DNA of 64,000 nt, taken from the NCBI GenBank assembly GCA_049325095.1, contig JBMOPO010000053.1, positions 1 to 64,000 on the forward strand. Direction: 5' to 3'. Below are positions 52,039 through 61,634 of this stretch, piece after piece (within the stretch, counting starts at the first letter, position 1; every line of letters begins with the position of its first letter). Both the position numbers and the translations under genes were made by a program. The notes under the pieces were generated by a model. It was not told the origin of the DNA and did no database searches. It saw only the letters and a list, made by a program, of their open reading frames with translations. The stretch is from JAGPUQ01 sp049325095. Lineage in GTDB: Bacteria > Pseudomonadota > Gammaproteobacteria > Pseudomonadales > Porticoccaceae.

Positions 52039-55000
52039 ATGATACGCACGACCATCCGTGAACTCGATCTGCGCTACTGGATTCCCCTGCTCTCGCTCGC
52101 GGTCTTCATCGCCGCCCTCCTGATCTGGATGGCGCTGGAGCGCGATCGCGAACGCGATCGCGCCCTGGACCAGGCGCTCGCGGACTGGCAGCGGAACCTG
52201 ACGCAGCTGCAGCTGCTGCTGGACACAAGCCCCGGCATGGCCGGTAATGACCAGGCCGCCGACCGGCTCCTGCGCGCGTTCGACGACGCTCCCGGGCTGC
52301 GTTATCTGGCCGCCGTCGATGCCGCCGGCATCATCGTGCACGCCCACCGGGATGGGCTGCGGGGCCGGCCGGCGACGGAGCTGCCCGGCTTCGACCCGCA
52401 GGCGCTCGCCCCGCAAGCCGGGGCCGATGTCCCTGGCCGGATGGCCGTGGAGGCAGACGGCCATCTCCGCGCCTACCGGCTCGCCGCCTCCGGCGCGCCC
52501 CCATCGGCGGCGCCGCTGCTGTACCTGGATCTCGATACCACGGCCTTGATCGCGCCGCAGCAGCGGCGGGTGCTCCAGGCGACGGGGGCCTTCGCCCTGC
52601 TGGTCTTCACCGGGATGCTGGGCGGCGTGCTGTTCATCCGGCGCTACGTCAACCGGCCGCTCGAGGCCATCACCGGGTCCGTACTCGCCTACCGGCCCGG
52701 GCAGCCCCTGGCGCCCATTCCCGTGGCGGGCAGCGGTCCACTGAGCCGCCTGGCGCGCGCCTTCGAGGACGGCGCGAGCGCGCTCAATCGCAGCATCGCG
52801 GAACTCGAATCACGCGAGAGCCGCCTCCAGCGGATCCTCGAATCGATCGGCGACGGGGTCATCATCACCGACCGGGAAGGCCGCATCGAACGCCTCAACC
52901 CGGTGGCGGAGCACCTCACCGGCTGGCCGCGGGCGGAGGCCCGGGGCCGCGGCATCGACGTCGTCTTCGCGCCGTTCGACAACCGCACCCGGCAGCCGCT
53001 GCCCAACCCGGTGTCCCGGGCACTCGAGAGCAACAGCGTCGTGGAACTGGCCAACCATGCCGCCATCCGGTCCCGCGCCGGCCGGCTCCACCAGATCGCC
53101 GATACCGCCGCCCCGATCCGTACCGCGGATGGTGCGGTGGAAGGCGCGGTACTGGTCTTCCATGACGTCAGCGAAGCCTACCGGCTGCGCGAGGAGCAGC
53201 GCATCGCCGCGGTGGCCTTCGAAACCGGCGCGCCCCAACTCATCGCCGACCGGGAGGGTCGGGTCATCCGGGTCAACCAGGCCTGCCTGGATCTGGGCGG
53301 CTACTCGCGGGAGGAAATGCTGGGGTTTCGCCTGCTGGGCGACGTCTTCATCGGGCAGGACAGCCCCGGGCTGGGCGAATTTCTGGCCGGGCGAAGCGAC
53401 ACCGATGTCTGGCGCGGGCCGACCTGGTGGCGCACCAGGGATGGCAGGACCGTCGATCTCTGGGTGACCGACACCATCATCCGCGATTCCCAGGGGGAGA
53501 TCGCCAACTATGTGATCAGCGCCATCGACACCACCGAGCTGATCAGGACGGCCAGCACCCTGGCCGAGACCCGGGACAACTACCGGCGGCTGATCGAATC
53601 GCTCAACGACGGCGTGGCCATCATCCAGGAACAGCGGTTCGCCGACTGCAACCGGCGCCTGGCCCAGTTCCTGGGTCGCTCCCGGGACGACATCCTCAAC
53701 CGCCGGGTGGAGGAGTTGTCGCTGCCCAACCAGCCGGACGGCGCGGCTTCCAAGGCCAAGGCCCGGGCGCTGTTCGAGGAAGTGCTCCGGCACGGCGAGA
53801 GCCGCACCGACTGGACCCTGGCGCGCGCGGATGGCAGCCCGATCGTCCTCGAAGCCACCCTGAGCAGGATCCTCTGGCAGGGATCGCCGGCCCTGCTCGC
53901 GGTGGCGCGCGACGTCACCGAACGCCGCCAACTGGAAGCGGAACGGCAACGGCTGCTGGCCGCGCTGGGCCGCAGCGAGGAGATGATGCGCCTGGCCAGC
54001 GCCGCCTACGGCATCGCCGCCTGGGAGATGGATGCGGACGCCGGCGCCCTGACCTGGGCCGCGGACGCCGAACTCGCCCTCGGGATGGAACGCAGCGCGC
54101 TGCCGGCGAGCCACGCCGAGGCGCTGCGCCTTCTGCATCCGGAGGATCGGGAGGTTTTCGATGCCGCGGTGCGCGCCGCCTGGGAGCAGACGACATCCTT
54201 CCGCGTCGAGTTCCGCACCACCATCCCGGGCCGGGAGCGGCACTGGTTCCGCAGTCAGGGCGAATGCCGGCGCGACCCGTCCGGCAGTCTCCGCCTCTAC
54301 GGCGCCACCGCCGACATCAGCGAATACCGGTGGGCCCAGGAGGATATCGAACAGCTCGCCTTTCACGATCCGCTCACCCACCTGGCCAATCGCCGCCTGC
54401 TGCTCGACCGCCTCCAGCAGGCGCTGCGCCGGGCGCGGCGCAGCGGCCAGTGGGGAGCGGTCCTGTTCGTCGATCTCGACCGCTTCAAGCTGCTCAACGA
54501 CAGCCTCGGCCACAACGCCGGCGACGCCCTGCTGCGGCAGGTGGGCCGGCGCTGCAGCGACGTGGTGCGGGATGCGGACACCGTGGCCCGCCTGGGCGGC
54601 GACGAATTCGTGATCCTGGCGACCGAGCTGGGCGGCGATCCGGACAGCGCCGCACGCCACGCGACTCGGATCGCGACCAAGTTGCGCGAACAGCTGAGTG
54701 CCGCCTATCCGGTCGGCGGCCACGACTACCACCTCAGCGCCAGCATCGGCATCGCGCTCTTGCCCCGCGACGGCGATACCGCGGAGGAACTGCTGCGCCA
54801 TGCCGACGTCGCCATGTACCAGGTCAAGCGCCACGGCCGCGACGGCATCATCTTCTACCAGCCCAGCCAGCTCAGCCACGCCAGCAGCCGGCTGGCGCTC
54901 GAGCGCGACCTGCGCAAGGCCGTGGAGGGCGACCAGCTGCTGCTCCACTACCAGCCCAAGGTCGACGCCGCGGGCGGGGTGATCGGCGCCGAGGCCCTGC

Positions 55001-55650
55001 TGCGCTGGCAGCATCCGCAGCGCGGCGTGGTGCCGCCCCTGGATTTCATCCCGGTCGCGGAAGAAACCGGTCTGATCTACCCGATCGGCAGATACGTCCT
55101 GCGCAGCGCCTGCCGACAACTGGCGCAGTGGCGAACCCGGAACCCGGGGCGACTCCTCAGCCTGGCGGTGAACATCAGCCCCCACCAGTTCCGCCATCCG
55201 GATTTCATCCCCTGCGTGACCCAGGCGGTGCGCGACTCCGGCGTCCCGGCCGGCGCGCTGATCGTCGAAATCACCGAGAGCACCATGCTCGAAGACATCG
55301 ATCTGGTCATCACCCGCATGCAGGAGCTCAAGGCGCTCGGCGTGGCGATATCGGTCGATGACTTCGGCACCGGCTACTCTTCGCTGTACTACCTCAAGAA
55401 CCTGCCCCTGGACGAGATCAAGATAGACCAGTCCTATGTCCGCGACCTGCTCGACGACGCCAACGACGCCGCCATCGTCGAGAGCATCATCGCCATCGCC
55501 CGCAACCTCGGCTTGCGCACCGTGGCGGAGGGCGTGGAAACCGCCGCCCAGGCTCAGGCCCTGCGCGCCCTGGGCTGCCTGGTCCACCAAGGCTACCTCT
55601 ACGCCCGTCCCCTGCCGCCGGCCGAATTCGAAACCTTCGCCGGCCTCTGA
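52039..55650 (+). CDS. Membrane HAMP–PAS(4)–GGDEF–EAL c-di-GMP signalling protein
   Basis: A 1203-residue protein. TM1 (~15–34, IPLLSLAVFIAALLIWMAL), a periplasmic region to ~180, TM2 (~184–200), a HAMP-like linker and PAS domains starting near 257, 392, 514 and 649. The GGDEF domain (from ~777) has FVDLDRFKLLNDSLGHNAGD and an intact GGDEF near 853. The EAL domain (from ~953) has GAEALLRW, EITEST, VDDFGTGYSSL and KIDQSYV with AEGVET, all consistent with an active phosphodiesterase. Both activities are possible. ATG 52039 is preferred because it sits right before the TM helix; ATG 51901 would add 46 Pro/Arg-rich residues. Confidence 0.92.
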   Translation: MIRTTIRELDLRYWIPLLSLAVFIAALLIWMALERDRERDRALDQALADWQRNLTQLQLLLDTSPGMAGNDQAADRLLRAFDDAPGLRYLAAVDAAGIIVHAHRDGLRGRPATELPGFDPQALAPQAGADVPGRMAVEADGHLRAYRLAASGAPPSAAPLLYLDLDTTALIAPQQRRVLQATGAFALLVFTGMLGGVLFIRRYVNRPLEAITGSVLAYRPGQPLAPIPVAGSGPLSRLARAFEDGASALNRSIAELESRESRLQRILESIGDGVIITDREGRIERLNPVAEHLTGWPRAEARGRGIDVVFAPFDNRTRQPLPNPVSRALESNSVVELANHAAIRSRAGRLHQIADTAAPIRTADGAVEGAVLVFHDVSEAYRLREEQRIAAVAFETGAPQLIADREGRVIRVNQACLDLGGYSREEMLGFRLLGDVFIGQDSPGLGEFLAGRSDTDVWRGPTWWRTRDGRTVDLWVTDTIIRDSQGEIANYVISAIDTTELIRTASTLAETRDNYRRLIESLNDGVAIIQEQRFADCNRRLAQFLGRSRDDILNRRVEELSLPNQPDGAASKAKARALFEEVLRHGESRTDWTLARADGSPIVLEATLSRILWQGSPALLAVARDVTERRQLEAERQRLLAALGRSEEMMRLASAAYGIAAWEMDADAGALTWAADAELALGMERSALPASHAEALRLLHPEDREVFDAAVRAAWEQTTSFRVEFRTTIPGRERHWFRSQGECRRDPSGSLRLYGATADISEYRWAQEDIEQLAFHDPLTHLANRRLLLDRLQQALRRARRSGQWGAVLFVDLDRFKLLNDSLGHNAGDALLRQVGRRCSDVVRDADTVARLGGDEFVILATELGGDPDSAARHATRIATKLREQLSAAYPVGGHDYHLSASIGIALLPRDGDTAEELLRHADVAMYQVKRHGRDGIIFYQPSQLSHASSRLALERDLRKAVEGDQLLLHYQPKVDAAGGVIGAEALLRWQHPQRGVVPPLDFIPVAEETGLIYPIGRYVLRSACRQLAQWRTRNPGRLLSLAVNISPHQFRHPDFIPCVTQAVRDSGVPAGALIVEITESTMLEDIDLVITRMQELKALGVAISVDDFGTGYSSLYYLKNLPLDEIKIDQSYVRDLLDDANDAAIVESIIAIARNLGLRTVAEGVETAAQAQALRALGCLVHQGYLYARPLPPAEFETFAGL

Positions 55651-55719
55651 CCTCCGGCCGGCGCACACCCCCGGGCGGGCGCGCTTGCACGCCCGCCCGG
55701 GCCCGCCTAACCTGCCGCC

Positions 55720-56298
55720 ATGAGTGACGACGAGCCCGACTTTCGCGCCCTGATGGGCGACGTCGAGCCGCTGCGCCAGGCCGTGCGCCTGCCGGGGTCG
55801 GGCCGCCGCGCACCCTCCCCCGGCCAGCAGCTGCGGCGCGAGGCGGCGGCGCGGGAGCGGGAGCGCGACGCCAATCATCTGGCCCGCGCCGAACGGATCG
55901 CCCTGGTGGACCCCTGGGCGACCCTGAGCTGGCGGCGCGAGGGCATCCAGCACGGGGTGTTCAAGAACCTCCGCCTCGGCCGCTATCCCATCGACACCCG
56001 CCTCGACCTGCACCGGCTGACCGTCGAGCAGGCCGCGGCGGTGTTCCGCTTCGCCGGCGACGCCCTGCAACACGACCTGCGCTGCGGTCTGATCAGCCAC
56101 GGCCGCGGCGAGGGGCGCGACCCGCCGGCATTGCTCAAGAGCTGCGTCAATCACTGGTTGCGCCAGCTCGACGCGGTGCTCGCCTTCCACAGCGCCGAGC
56201 GCCGCGACGGCGGCAGCGGCGCCACCTATGTGCTGTTTCGCAAGAGCCGGCACAGCAGCGAGCAGAACCGCGAACGCTTCGGCGCGCGCGCCGAATAA
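55720..56298 (+). CDS. Smr-domain endonuclease-like protein
   Basis: This 192-residue protein has a C-terminal Smr domain (~90–180): DTRLDLHRLTVEQAAAVF with the LDLHR motif, ISHGRGEGRDPPALLKSCVNHWL (the HGRG…-like loop) and AFHSAERRDGGSGATYVLFRK. Its N-terminal ~70 residues are charged and unstructured. Stand-alone Smr proteins (SmrA/YdaL-like) nick DNA or cleave RNA. It lies ~70 bp after the GGDEF–EAL gene. Confidence 0.9.
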   Translation: MSDDEPDFRALMGDVEPLRQAVRLPGSGRRAPSPGQQLRREAAARERERDANHLARAERIALVDPWATLSWRREGIQHGVFKNLRLGRYPIDTRLDLHRLTVEQAAAVFRFAGDALQHDLRCGLISHGRGEGRDPPALLKSCVNHWLRQLDAVLAFHSAERRDGGSGATYVLFRKSRHSSEQNRERFGARAE

Positions 56299-56469
56299 CG
56301 CCGCCCACCCGCCCTTCCCATCCCGCTCCAAACCGGTGGCGCCGCGACACGGGACGGTCATCGGCCGGTCACCCGACGGTCAACTTCCCTCCGAAATAAT
56401 GCCGCGACAGTCGCGGCATCCGGCGCAGCCGGCCGCACCCCGACGACCACCCGACCTGGAGTTCACGAG

Positions 56470-58548
56470 ATGGACGATCAACTTCGATCCGCCGCCGCAC
56501 GCCGCTTGCCGCATGACGGCGCCGAGGTCGCCCCCGGCTCCGCCGCCCGGCCGCGGGCGGCCGAACCCTTGCAGAGCATCCTGTCGCGGGCCCTCAGCCG
56601 TCGCGCCCTGCTCAAGGGGACGGCCGCCACCGGCGCCACCCTGGTCCTCACCAACCTGCTGCCGCCGGCGCCCGCCCAGGCCCTCGGCCAGGGGCCGGGC
56701 CGCTTCGGCAAACGCCTGACCTTCGCCACCGTCCCGCCCGGCAACGAGCCCGACGTGGTGGTGCCCCCCAACTACGCCGTCGACGTGGTGCTGCGCTGGG
56801 GCGATCCGCTGTTCCCCGACGCACCCGAATTCGACCTCCACCACCAGACCGGCGCCGCCCAGGCCCGCCAGTTCGGCTTCAATGCCGACCTGGTGCTCTG
56901 GTACCCGCTGCCCAGGTTCGCGGCCCGGGGCATCGATCGCGAGGGCCGGCTCGGCGACCAGGTCCAGCGGATGCTCGGCGCCGCCTACCCGGCGCTCAAG
57001 GACAGCTACAGCCGCCATGCGCTGGTGGTCGTGAACCACGAATACACCACGGCGCCGGACATGTTCCCGGACTTCGATCCCGCCAGCTATCCGACCGCGA
57101 ACCAGACCGCGGTGGAAATCGAGGCCCATGGGTTTTCCATCGTCGAGCTGGAGCTCGACGCACACGGCCGGTGGACCTTCAACCGCAACTCGCCCTTCAA
57201 CCGGCGCTCCACCGGCTCGACCCCGATCGCCATCGCGGGGCCCCTGCGCGGTCACCCGATGCTACAGACCGCAGCGGATCCCACCGGCACCCAGGTGCTG
57301 GGCTCGCTCAACAACTGCGCCGGCGGCAAAACCCCCTGGGGCACCATCCTCACCTGCGAGGAGAATTTCGATCAGTATTTCGCCAACTTCGCCGCAGTGG
57401 AAACCGATCATCCCGAGGTGGCCGCCCTCAGCGCCCGCATCCCCGCGGAATCCGGAGCAACCGACCGCGGCTGGGAGCAGCATGTGCCGCGCTTCGACCT
57501 GGCCCAGCATCCCAAGGAATACAACCGCTTCGGCTACGTGGTGGAGGTCGATCCCTATGAACCCGGCGCGCCGGCGAGGAAGCGCACCGCGCTCGGCCGC
57601 TTCAAGCACGAGGGCGCCGGCGCCGCGGTGGCCGGGGACGGCCGGGTGGCCATCTACAGCGGCGATGACGCCAATTTCGAATACGTCTACAAGTTCGTCA
57701 CCAGGGGCGCCTACCAGCGCCACGACCGCCGGGCCAATCTGGACCTGCTCGACGAAGGCACCCTCTACGTGGCCCGCTTCGATGCCGGCGACACCGCCGG
57801 CGACGACCTGGGAACCGGCGTCTGGCTGGAACTCTCCCCCGACAACCCGGCCCTCGCCGGCTGGACGCTGGCGGAGATTCTGCTCAACACCCGGGGCGCC
57901 GCCGATGCGGTCGGCGCGACCCCCATGGACCGCCCCGAGGACATCGAGGTCAGCCCCAAAACCGGCAAGGTCTACATCGCCCTGACCAACAACTCCAGGC
58001 GCACCGCGCCCAACGAGGCCAACCCCCGGGTCAACAACCAGCACGGCCACGTCATCGAACTCATCGAGGCGGGCGGCGACGCGGCCGCGCTGAACTTCTG
58101 CTGGAACATCCTGATCAAGTGCGGCGATCCGGCGGTGCCCGCCCACGCCACCAGTTTCGGGGATCTGGCCGACCCGGTGGCGGCCGGTGTCAGCCCCATC
58201 TCCGACCCGGACAACCTGGTGCACGACGACGACGGCAACCTGTGGATCGCCACCGACGGCCAGTTCTTCAGCGGCAGCGTCGGCTTCGGCCAGAACGACG
58301 GCATCTTTGCGGTCGAGGTGGAAGGCGACCAGCGCGGCCTGCTGCGCCAGTTCCTCTCCGGGGTGCCCGGCGGCGAAGTCTGCGGCCCGGAATTCTCCGG
58401 CGACAACAAGACCCTGTTCTGCGCCATCCAGCATCCCCACGAAGAACAGGCCTTCGCACAGGTCTGGCCGCCCGGCGATCCGGACGGCGTCTCCAAACCC
58501 AGCCTGATCGCCGTGCGCGAGCGGCGCCGGCACAAGATCGGCAAGTAA
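56470..58548 (+). CDS. phoX: PhoX-family alkaline phosphatase (Tat-exported)
   Basis: A 692-residue PhoX-type phosphatase. The Tat signal is SRRALLKGTAATGATLVL (twin Arg at 44–45). The beta-propeller body has NHEYTTAPDMF (N-terminal metal site), the conserved Cys motif NNCAGGKTPWGTILTCEENFDQY, RFKHEGAGAAV and DRPEDIEVSPKTGKVYIALTNN. It ends with CGPEFSGDNKTLFCAIQHPHE. PhoX enzymes use Ca/Fe and act on phosphomonoesters in the periplasm or outside. A purine-rich CCTGGAG precedes the start at 56470. Confidence 0.93.
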   Translation: MDDQLRSAAARRLPHDGAEVAPGSAARPRAAEPLQSILSRALSRRALLKGTAATGATLVLTNLLPPAPAQALGQGPGRFGKRLTFATVPPGNEPDVVVPPNYAVDVVLRWGDPLFPDAPEFDLHHQTGAAQARQFGFNADLVLWYPLPRFAARGIDREGRLGDQVQRMLGAAYPALKDSYSRHALVVVNHEYTTAPDMFPDFDPASYPTANQTAVEIEAHGFSIVELELDAHGRWTFNRNSPFNRRSTGSTPIAIAGPLRGHPMLQTAADPTGTQVLGSLNNCAGGKTPWGTILTCEENFDQYFANFAAVETDHPEVAALSARIPAESGATDRGWEQHVPRFDLAQHPKEYNRFGYVVEVDPYEPGAPARKRTALGRFKHEGAGAAVAGDGRVAIYSGDDANFEYVYKFVTRGAYQRHDRRANLDLLDEGTLYVARFDAGDTAGDDLGTGVWLELSPDNPALAGWTLAEILLNTRGAADAVGATPMDRPEDIEVSPKTGKVYIALTNNSRRTAPNEANPRVNNQHGHVIELIEAGGDAAALNFCWNILIKCGDPAVPAHATSFGDLADPVAAGVSPISDPDNLVHDDDGNLWIATDGQFFSGSVGFGQNDGIFAVEVEGDQRGLLRQFLSGVPGGEVCGPEFSGDNKTLFCAIQHPHEEQAFAQVWPPGDPDGVSKPSLIAVRERRRHKIGK

Positions 58549-58561
58549 CGGGCCGAACCCA

Positions 58562-58594
58562 CCGGCACCGCTGCCATCCCGCAGCGGTTGCCGG
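58562..58594 (+). terminator. Strong hairpin after phoX
   Basis: CCGGC-ACCGCTGC pairs with GCAGCGGT-TGCCGG around CATCCC (one bulge), 13 bp past the phoX stop. Lacks a U-tract. Confidence 0.45.
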
Positions 58595-58683
58595 AGCCGC
58601 GGTACCGGTGGCGGACGCGCCTGGCATCCCGGCCGCGCATGGCCTACATTGGCCGCGCGCATCGGCCGCGGAAATCCAATGCC

Positions 58684-59403
58684 TTGAATCTGTTGCTGCT
58701 CGAGCCCCGGGACTTCGTCGCCCCGCAGCGGGTCCAGATCGGCGACCGCCGCCTCGCGCACCTGCGCGACGTGCTGCGGGCGGCGCCCGGAGACGGGCTC
58801 CGCGCCGGCCTGCTCGACGGCGCGCTGGGCACCGCCACCCTGCTGCGCCTGGATGCGGACCGGGCCGAACTGGCGGTGGCGCTCGACGCCCCGCCGCCCC
58901 CGCCCAGGCCGGTCGCCCTGATCCTGGCGCTGCCCAGGCCCAAGGTGCTGCGCCGCGCCCTGCGCGCGGCGACCATGCTGGGAATCAAGGAGATCCATCT
59001 GCTCCACAGCTGGCGGGTGGAAAAGAGCTACTGGCAGACGCCGCTGCTCCGGCCGGAACCCATGCTGCGGGAGCTGGCGCTCGCCCTGGAGCTGGCCGGC
59101 GACACCGTGCCGCCGCGGGTGACCTGCCATCGGCGCTTCAAGCCCTTTGTCGAAGACCTGCTGGATGGGCTGTGCGGCTCCCGCCGGCGCCTGCTCGCCC
59201 ATCCGGGAGCCACCACTGCGCTGCATGAGGTCGGCGCGGCGCCGGGGACGCCGGCGATCCTGGTCATCGGGCCGGAGGGCGGATTCATTCCCTACGAGGT
59301 CGATCGGCTGACCGCGCGGGGATTCCTGCCGGTGACCCTGGGAGCGCGGGTGCTGAGCGTGGAAGTGGCCCTGGCGGCGGCGCTGGGCGCTCTGGGCGGC
59401 TGA
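58684..59403 (+). CDS. rsmE: 16S rRNA m3U1498 methyltransferase RsmE
   Basis: This 239-residue SPOUT methyltransferase modifies U1498 of 16S rRNA. It shows RLAHLRDVLRAAPGDGLRAG (PUA-like domain), LALPRPKVLRRALRAATMLG, LGIKEIHLLHSWRVEKSYW and the knot motif VIGPEGGFIPYEVDRL with LGARVLSVEVALAAALG. TTG 58684 gives the family length (~240) with MNLLLLEPRDF; an earlier ATG at 58588 would add 32 unsupported residues. Its TGA stop is one end of a perfect 30-bp palindrome. Confidence 0.92.
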   Translation: MNLLLLEPRDFVAPQRVQIGDRRLAHLRDVLRAAPGDGLRAGLLDGALGTATLLRLDADRAELAVALDAPPPPPRPVALILALPRPKVLRRALRAATMLGIKEIHLLHSWRVEKSYWQTPLLRPEPMLRELALALELAGDTVPPRVTCHRRFKPFVEDLLDGLCGSRRRLLAHPGATTALHEVGAAPGTPAILVIGPEGGFIPYEVDRLTARGFLPVTLGARVLSVEVALAAALGALGG

Positions 59404-59430
59404 CGCGGCCCGCCCGGGCGGGCCGCGTCA
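59401..59430. terminator. Perfect palindrome joining two convergent stop codons
   Basis: The 30 bases starting TGACGCGGCCCGCCC are followed by their exact reverse complement. The outer triplets are the rsmE TGA (59401–59403) and, on the other strand, the apeB TGA (59428–59430). It would form a 15-bp stem in either transcript. Confidence 0.75.
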
Positions 59431-60726
59431 GTCCCCCACGGCCAGGGAGCCCGGATGGCCGAAGCAGCGCTTGGCCAGCCGGAACAGCGCATGGGCGTCG
59501 GCGGCGCCGGCCAGTTCGCGGATCGAGTGCATGGCGAAGGTAGGCACGCCCAGATCCAGGGTCGGCACCCCGAGGCGGGTGGCGGTGATGGGGCCAATGG
59601 TGCTGCCGCAGCCCATGTCGTTGCGCGCCACGAAACTCTGCAGGGGGATGTCGGCAGCCCGCGCCCACTCCCGCACCCGGGCCGCGGTCAGGCTGTTGGT
59701 GGCGTAGCGCTGACTGTGATTGACCTTGAGCGCCGGCCCGTGATTGAGCAGCGGGGCGTGATTGTCGTCGTGGCGCGCGGGGAAATTGGGGTGGATGCCA
59801 TGGGCGTTGTCCAACGACAGCAGCAGCGAGGCGGCCAGCACCCGGGCGCGCTCGGCGGGGTCCGGCACCAGGCGGGTGAGCACCGATTCCAGGAACGGCC
59901 CCTGCGCCCCGCTGGCGGAGCCGCTGCCCACCTCCTCGTGATCGCTGCACACCACCAGGCGGGTCGCCTCGCCCTCCGCCTCGAGCAGCGCGCGGATGCC
60001 GACATGGCAACTGAGCAGATTGTCGAGCCGCGCCGAGGCGATGAATTCGGATTCCAGACCGACCAGGGCGGGCGGCTGGGTGTCGTAGAGGCACAGTTCC
60101 CAGTCCAGCACCTGCTCCACCGCCACCCCGAGTTCCGCCGCCAGCAGCCGGCGCAGATCGCCGCGGGCGGCCCCCTCCAGTTGTCCCAGCAACGGCTGGA
60201 TGTCGGTCTCGGGGTTGATGGAGCGCTGGCGGTTGGCGTCGCGATCGAGGTGGATGGCGAGACTCGGGATCACCGCCACCGGCCGGCGAAAGTCCACCAG
60301 CCGGGCGCGCAGCGCGCCCTCGGTGTCGCGCAGCACCACGCGGCCGGCCAGCGACAGGTCGCGATCGAACCAGGGGTTGAGCAGGACGCCGCCGTAGACT
60401 TCCACGCCGAGCTGGAAGTAGCCGCGCCGCCGGCACTCGGGATTGGGCCGCACCATCAGGCAGGGGCTGTCGGTATGGGCGCCCAGCATGCGGATCCCGC
60501 TGCGCTGGCGGGGATCGGCGCCCAGCACGAAGGCGATCAGCGACGAGCCATTGCGCAGCACGTAATAGCGTCCGCCGGGGCGCAGCGTCCACTCGCCGGC
60601 TTCCGACAGCGCCTCGAAGCCGGCACCGGCGAGCGCCGCCGCCAGCCCGGCAGCGGCGTGGAACGGCGTCGGCGAGCCGGCGAGAAACTCGAGCAGCCCG
60701 GTGTTGAATTCCGCCGCCTCCGGCAT
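59428..60726 (-). CDS. apeB: M18-family aminopeptidase
   Basis: A 432-residue metallo-aminopeptidase (aspartyl/ApeB type). Zinc and catalytic motifs: GAHTDSPCLMV (His), SARLDNLLSC (Asp), VCSDHEEVGSGSASG (Glu/His), GIHPNFPARHDDNH and the C-terminal MHSIRELAG (His). It hydrolyses acidic or bulky N-terminal residues in peptides. ATG 60726 shares its A with the preceding gene's TGA (TGATG), so it is coupled to it. It converges with rsmE. Confidence 0.94.
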   Translation of the reverse strand: MPEAAEFNTGLLEFLAGSPTPFHAAAGLAAALAGAGFEALSEAGEWTLRPGGRYYVLRNGSSLIAFVLGADPRQRSGIRMLGAHTDSPCLMVRPNPECRRRGYFQLGVEVYGGVLLNPWFDRDLSLAGRVVLRDTEGALRARLVDFRRPVAVIPSLAIHLDRDANRQRSINPETDIQPLLGQLEGAARGDLRRLLAAELGVAVEQVLDWELCLYDTQPPALVGLESEFIASARLDNLLSCHVGIRALLEAEGEATRLVVCSDHEEVGSGSASGAQGPFLESVLTRLVPDPAERARVLAASLLLSLDNAHGIHPNFPARHDDNHAPLLNHGPALKVNHSQRYATNSLTAARVREWARAADIPLQSFVARNDMGCGSTIGPITATRLGVPTLDLGVPTFAMHSIRELAGAADAHALFRLAKRCFGHPGSLAVGD

Positions 60727-61634
60727 CAGGAGTCTCCGCAATCCGCCGGGTTTTGCGGCTCCAGCCGGGTGAGCAGGCTGGAGGTGTCCCAACGGCCGCC
60801 GCCGGCGGCCTGGATGTCGGCGTAGAACTGATCGACCAGCGCCGCGACCGGCAGCCGGGCGCCGTTGCGGCGCGCCTCGGCCAGCAGGATCTCCAGATCC
60901 TTGCGCATCCAGTCGACGGCGAAACCGTGCCGGTACTCGCCCCGGATCATGGTGGCGTGCCGGTTGTCCATCTGCCAGGACTGGGCCGCACCCTGGGCGA
61001 TGACCTGGATCACCGCCTCGGGATCGAGCCCGGCGCGCAGCGCAAAATGAATGCCCTCGGCGAGTCCCTGGACGATGCCGGCGATGCAGATCTGGTTGAC
61101 CATCTTGCACAACTGGCCGCTGCCGGCCGGGCCCAGCAGCCGCGCTGCCCGCGCATAATGCTGCAACACGGGCTCGACCCGGGAGAAGGTCGCCGGATCG
61201 CCGCCGCACATCAGGGTGAGGCGACCCTGCCGGGCGCCCTGCTCGCCGCCGCTCACCGGCGCATCCAGAAACCCGAGGCCCAGTTCGCGGCAGCGGTGAT
61301 CGAGTTCCCGCGCGAGCCCGGCCGACGCCGTGGTGTGGTCGACGAACACCGCGCCGGGCGCCATCGCCGCCAGGGCCCCCTGCGCGCCCAGCGCCACCTC
61401 GCGCACGTCGGCATCGCGACCCACGCAGCACAGCACCAGTTGCGCGCCGGCGGCGGCACCGGCGGGCGTCGCGGCGACCCGGCCGCCGAACTCCCGCGCC
61501 CAGTCCGCCGCCCGGGCGCCCGTCCGGTTGTACACCGTCACGTCCAGCCCGGCGCGGCGGAGATGGCCGGCCATGGGAAACCCCATCACGCCCAGGCCGA
61601 TGAACGCCACTTTTTCGATCGGGTTCTCCATCAC
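60726..61634 (-). CDS. 3-hydroxyisobutyrate dehydrogenase-family NAD(P)-dependent reductase
   Basis: A 302-residue beta-hydroxyacid dehydrogenase. It shows the Rossmann motif FIGLGVMGFPMAGHL (~11–25), the substrate loop FLDAPVSGGEQGARQG (~130–145) and the catalytic Lys in LCKMVNQICIAGIVQGLAEG. It could be MmsB, tartronate semialdehyde reductase or a glyoxylate/succinic-semialdehyde reductase; sequence does not decide. It overlaps tsaB and is followed by apeB, forming a coupled run of tsaB, this gene and apeB. Confidence 0.9.
   Translation of the reverse strand: MMENPIEKVAFIGLGVMGFPMAGHLRRAGLDVTVYNRTGARAADWAREFGGRVAATPAGAAAGAQLVLCCVGRDADVREVALGAQGALAAMAPGAVFVDHTTASAGLARELDHRCRELGLGFLDAPVSGGEQGARQGRLTLMCGGDPATFSRVEPVLQHYARAARLLGPAGSGQLCKMVNQICIAGIVQGLAEGIHFALRAGLDPEAVIQVIAQGAAQSWQMDNRHATMIRGEYRHGFAVDWMRKDLEILLAEARRNGARLPVAALVDQFYADIQAAGGGRWDTSSLLTRLEPQNPADCGDS

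Noticed and set aside
52810..56361. A 1183-codon open frame on the minus strand
   Set aside because: It is antisense to the GGDEF–EAL and Smr genes and has no recognisable domain.
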